Shown here in pieces: positions 14,349 through 17,909 of a stretch of DNA of 17,909 bases. A program made the position numbers and the translations under genes. Within the stretch, counting starts at the first letter, position 1. Each line of letters begins with the position of its first letter. The notes beneath the pieces are model-generated. The model was not told where the DNA came from and made no database searches. It saw nothing but the letters and a program-made list of their open reading frames with translations. Source of the DNA: Lachnospiraceae bacterium UBA3762 (GTDB lineage: Bacteria > Bacillota > Clostridia > Lachnospirales > Lachnospiraceae); the NCBI GenBank assembly GCA_002371615.1, contig DFGA01000056.1, positions 1-17,909 of the forward strand, written 5' to 3'.

Positions 14349-17300
14349 TTACGCATAATCAGCCTCTTCAAGATACTCCCTTAGTTCGACCTTTCTTTTA
14401 TATTCCTCCAGGTCTCTTCGATATTCATCGATGTATTCCCTATGCTCAATATAGGCAACACCCTTCATTTTTTCTTTAAGATCCTGAAGAAATTCTATCT
14501 TGTCTAATATCAAAGGCACTTCACTACCTGACCACGAAGCTGACATTGGAAACAAATGAATCTTCTTGAAATCTTCAATACTCTTGTTTCCCTTAATATA
14601 CTCAAGTATGAACTCCTGTTTCCACTGAGGCATAACGTTAACTACCACGTCAATTAGCTTGCTGCATTTATCTACATCCGCATAATTCTCATGTAAACTA
14701 TCAAGAAGCCACTGCCGCTTTCTGTTTTTAACAACATCCTCTTCTCGTTCTGCTCGTCCAAAAAGCAATCGAGCTGGATGCTCTATAAAAAAAGCCATGT
14801 CATCATCTACAATAACCGAATATGCATAGTCGATACACTCTTTCCACTTCTCAGTATCCCAAATCTGATCAAATATCTTTTGTTCATATCCATCACGACG
14901 TGAATGGTCTTTTACCCAATCTACGTACTGTTTCCATATGCTCGGTCTTTGTTCAAAGATTTTGATAAACAGTTTTCCACCGTAATCCAAATGATCACTA
15001 ATTTCAAGTGCATTCATGTAGATTTGGGATAGTGTATCATAATTGTCTTTGAATAGATCCAAAATAGCATTTATATCATCATCCCGATAAGCATATCCCA
15101 AAAATGCTGCTGACAGGCTTGCTTTTTCTGCTATTTGGTTAATAATTCTATTCTTTAGTCCATTATCTCTTTCACCATACCTTAATAATACCCTAACCGA
15201 AGGTACTATTGGATTGTTTCCCGCCAAATTCTTTTCTGAAAAAGCGTTGTAATCACTAATTACTGTCTCTGTGATATCATTATCGTTTATACACTCCCAA
15301 ATCAGAGACAACCATGTATCTTTCCCCCGATAGTCAGCTCCGTTCAGAATATTATATGTTTTGTCGTACCCAATATTTGAAAGCAAAAATCCAATTTGCC
15401 TATAGCCATTTAATCTGAACGGAGCATTATTTCTGAAATACTCTTCGATAACATCTACATAAAAATCTGGCTTTGTTTCCAATAATTCAAAAACTATATC
15501 AAGGCCCCTGCTTATAGACCAGAGATTGTTTTCGCCAAGCGTATCCTGTAAAAAATTGCATATTTTAAACAACTCAGTATAGTCTTCGAGACTATATGAA
15601 TCAAATTCCGCAGATATATTGGTCTTCCGAATTATTTCATCTTCTTCAATAGTTCTACCGATTAAATGCTCTTTCGATAAAATCCTGTACAATCTGAATT
15701 CACGATTATTCTCGGCAATCAGATATCTTTCATCAATCGGACTATTTATCTGACCAGCAACTTCTCTGTATCTATCAATTATTCTTGCAGTATAGAAATC
15801 AATATCATCTTTTTTTATCACCCCTGTGAAAATCGTGTCAAAATCAGATTGTAAATAGGCAATGGAATCCTTCTCATCTAAACCATTAAAATGAACCTCA
15901 GAAAGAATATCATTGACTAAGTCCCTGAAAACATTTTTAGAGCGCAGAACTCCCAACGCCCTCCATATCTTGTTACGTAGCATCGCTATTTCTTTGCTGA
16001 ACCCAATCGTCACTCTAATAAAATTAAAAACTCGGCGATTTCTAACTTCTTCCGTATATGAAAACTCTGTTTTTAAGGCATATTGTGCCACATGGATGTA
16101 TAGTATACTGAAATTATAGTTCTCCCCCTCCTCAGTTGCTTCCCAAAGCCTATCCATTAACACATTTTCATTTTTATATTTGTTGTTCCATGAGTATTTA
16201 TCATAAAGAAGCTGCTCGCAAATCACAAAATAAAAATCCATTATTAAATCCGGTCGCTTTTCAAAATATGATACAAGAAGCTCTATCGAATCATAAAATG
16301 ATTCTGTGTACTTGAATCCTCCAAGAATCCCAATTTCTTTTGTCGAAATATCATGAAAGTTCTTCTTAGAATCCACATTAAAGCTCCGCATATCAAAATC
16401 CACATATTTTTCTTGCTCTATCTTCTTTTTTATAACGCTCAATGCTTTATCCGGATTGACCTGGTGAAAAGCTTCTAAATAATCCATGTCGTGCCCATCA
16501 GGAGCATTATCCCACGCAGAAATAATGGAGTTTTCTACATAGCGTGCAACATCCTCAGAATTAAAAATATCTATTAAAGTTTTTAATGCATAAACAGCTT
16601 TATTCTTGTATCGTGGGAACGAAATAGCTATTAGACCTTCGATGCTCACCCACCTTTTTTCAAACAAAACGTAGTATAAAATATAATTACCAAGACTTTG
16701 GTCTGAAATCTTGGTTATTTCGTTTTTAAACCAATCAACCAGTTCAAGAGAATAAAGCTTTTCTACTATTTCATTCTCTCTAATTTCGGAACAATACTGA
16801 TTTTTCAAATCAGTATATAGTTGATTCTCTTCTCCTTTCACAGGACCCGCAACCGTGATTAAGAAAAGCATCATGACATCATCTTTAGTTAATTCAGCAT
16901 CACTTAAGATACGACCATAATAGTTTCTAAATATATCTTCAGCATTGCGAATAGCCTTATATCCTTCTTCAACAGATCTGATGCCTGCCAAGAACGCCAG
17001 TCTTGCATTACCATTAGCTATCTCTGATAATTTTTTCAAATATTCAGGATTAAGAATTCCCAAATCTGTTTTCAAAATGTCCTTAATCTCTTCATCAGTG
17101 AGTCTTCCTATCTCTATTACTTCTGGAGTAGAATACTTTGATACTGCAGAAATCACTCGTTCACGAGCATAATCACGTACTGTGATCAGTATTTTAATTT
17201 CATACCCATCAGGAAGCGTCAAAAGAGTTTGTAAAACATTATCCAAGCTGACTACCATATTGGCATCATCAAGAAATATCACGTATTTCCCAAGATCATC

Positions 17301-17909
17301 GATATAAAACTTTATATCTTCATACAAAAAATTACCGTTGCTTCGAACGCAAAAAACCTTATATTCTTTGTCATCCTGTGCACGGCATGCTTCAATCGCC
17401 AATCTGGTTTTCCCTATTCCAGACGGTCCTGTCAAAACTGTAACTGTATTATTGCTGATGCTCTTACATGTAGCATCTATTTCTTCTTTTCGATGCAGGA
17501 AACTGCAATCAATCGGTGCATTGATACCATTTGCATCATAAGCTTTGACAAAATCCTCAATATCAAAAAACTGATTTGTATCAATCTCTACACCTAGCTG
17601 ATTCTTGGCTATGTGCGGATATATTAATGCCAAATCATGAGAAAGTGTATCAATTCCAATAAGCTCTATTTCAACCCCTTCTAAAAGCTCCTTAATGCTA
17701 TTAAATTGTTCTATATGTATATTTGTTGAACAGTGTCCACAGATAATCTTTTTGATTTTATCTTTCTCTAATGATAATTTGGCAGTATTGAAGCATGACA
17801 AAATATCAGCCCGTATTTTATCTGCGGGCTGAGAACTTACGCTTCCGTAGTTAATCAGTATATACTTCCCATCTTCCGTCAACACATACGCATCCGGAGT
17901 TCCTTTTGT
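14349..17909 (-). CDS. Large STAND-type NTPase with nuclease-like N-terminus, 5' end off the window
   Basis: The frame stays open to the right edge (1186 visible residues), so the true start is outside; a GTG at 17885 is only the first in-window start codon. The visible sequence opens with TKGTPDAY followed by GKYILINYG, a layout like the PD...(D/E)xK core of restriction-type nucleases, though the second acidic position reads N. An alpha/beta region follows to about residue 130. The NTPase core has Walker A GPSGIGKT (161-168), Walker B YVIFLDD (209-215) and an ILITVRD segment (239-246), as in STAND/AAA ATPases. Residues from about 400 to the end look helical, possibly repeats, and match no family I recognise; the C-terminus is charged and probably coiled. 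Base composition is clearly AT-richer than neighbouring genes (two sampled 60-base rows 32-33% G+C against 45% in a kinase row), suggesting horizontal acquisition. A defence role is an inference. Confidence 0.8.
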   Translation of the reverse strand, partial: TKGTPDAYVLTEDGKYILINYGSVSSQPADKIRADILSCFNTAKLSLEKDKIKKIICGHCSTNIHIEQFNSIKELLEGVEIELIGIDTLSHDLALIYPHIAKNQLGVEIDTNQFFDIEDFVKAYDANGINAPIDCSFLHRKEEIDATCKSISNNTVTVLTGPSGIGKTRLAIEACRAQDDKEYKVFCVRSNGNFLYEDIKFYIDDLGKYVIFLDDANMVVSLDNVLQTLLTLPDGYEIKILITVRDYARERVISAVSKYSTPEVIEIGRLTDEEIKDILKTDLGILNPEYLKKLSEIANGNARLAFLAGIRSVEEGYKAIRNAEDIFRNYYGRILSDAELTKDDVMMLFLITVAGPVKGEENQLYTDLKNQYCSEIRENEIVEKLYSLELVDWFKNEITKISDQSLGNYILYYVLFEKRWVSIEGLIAISFPRYKNKAVYALKTLIDIFNSEDVARYVENSIISAWDNAPDGHDMDYLEAFHQVNPDKALSVIKKKIEQEKYVDFDMRSFNVDSKKNFHDISTKEIGILGGFKYTESFYDSIELLVSYFEKRPDLIMDFYFVICEQLLYDKYSWNNKYKNENVLMDRLWEATEEGENYNFSILYIHVAQYALKTEFSYTEEVRNRRVFNFIRVTIGFSKEIAMLRNKIWRALGVLRSKNVFRDLVNDILSEVHFNGLDEKDSIAYLQSDFDTIFTGVIKKDDIDFYTARIIDRYREVAGQINSPIDERYLIAENNREFRLYRILSKEHLIGRTIEEDEIIRKTNISAEFDSYSLEDYTELFKICNFLQDTLGENNLWSISRGLDIVFELLETKPDFYVDVIEEYFRNNAPFRLNGYRQIGFLLSNIGYDKTYNILNGADYRGKDTWLSLIWECINDNDITETVISDYNAFSEKNLAGNNPIVPSVRVLLRYGERDNGLKNRIINQIAEKASLSAAFLGYAYRDDDINAILDLFKDNYDTLSQIYMNALEISDHLDYGGKLFIKIFEQRPSIWKQYVDWVKDHSRRDGYEQKIFDQIWDTEKWKECIDYAYSVIVDDDMAFFIEHPARLLFGRAEREEDVVKNRKRQWLLDSLHENYADVDKCSKLIDVVVNVMPQWKQEFILEYIKGNKSIEDFKKIHLFPMSASWSGSEVPLILDKIEFLQDLKEKMKGVAYIEHREYIDEYRRDLEEYKRKVELREYLEEADYA

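Noticed and set aside
14152..14358. 68-codon plus-strand frame in the spacer as a small gene
   Set aside because: No ribosome binding site, no recognisable family, and it overlaps the 3' end of the STAND gene on the opposite strand.

Overview
The window looks like a chromosomal segment of an anaerobic Firmicute, most likely a Lachnospiraceae member of the Butyrivibrio/Pseudobutyrivibrio kind. The evidence is a thiolase-crotonase-3-hydroxybutyryl-CoA dehydrogenase butyrate cluster, a long-form ribosome hibernation factor, NlpC/P60 wall enzymes, strong GGAGG ribosome binding sites and near-consensus sigma-A promoters. The genus is an inference; no rRNA is present. Almost everything is on the minus strand; only the SDR/FabG gene at 6720 is on the plus strand.

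Layout from left to right. 1-2253: the butyrate-pathway operon thl-crt-hbd, read leftwards, with a strong promoter and a Rex-like redox operator in its leader. 2282-4064: hpf followed by mtnA, separated by a structured repeat element. 4078-5669: a secreted SH3-NlpC/P60 wall hydrolase with its own promoter and terminator. 5666-7439: divergent trxB (minus) and SDR/fabG (plus). 7435-7543: a second copy of the structured repeat at the convergent fabG/invertase junction. 7542-9066: a cytoplasmic GH32 sucrose hydrolase. 9066-10094: the rplM-rpsI ribosomal protein operon with consensus promoter, leader hairpin and terminator. 10072-13914: a three-gene signalling operon (low-molecular-weight tyrosine phosphatase, CapA-like lipoprotein, hybrid histidine kinase). 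13929-14348: a gene-poor spacer. 14349-17909: a very large, AT-rich STAND-type NTPase gene that runs off the right edge.

The three points that most deserve follow-up are these. First, the 14349-17909 protein has an N-terminal nuclease-like region, a STAND ATPase core and about 900 residues of unrecognised helical sequence, which resembles an antiphage sensor-effector. Second, two copies of an interspersed structured element share two sequence boxes around a hairpin whose stem differs in sequence but keeps pairing; the boxes lie at gene stop codons. Third, the thl promoter carries a 12/14 match to the clostridial Rex operator.

Several starts were moved inward because the longer reading frame contains the Shine-Dalgarno sequence itself or sits too close to it (thl, mtnA, hpf, the tyrosine phosphatase).
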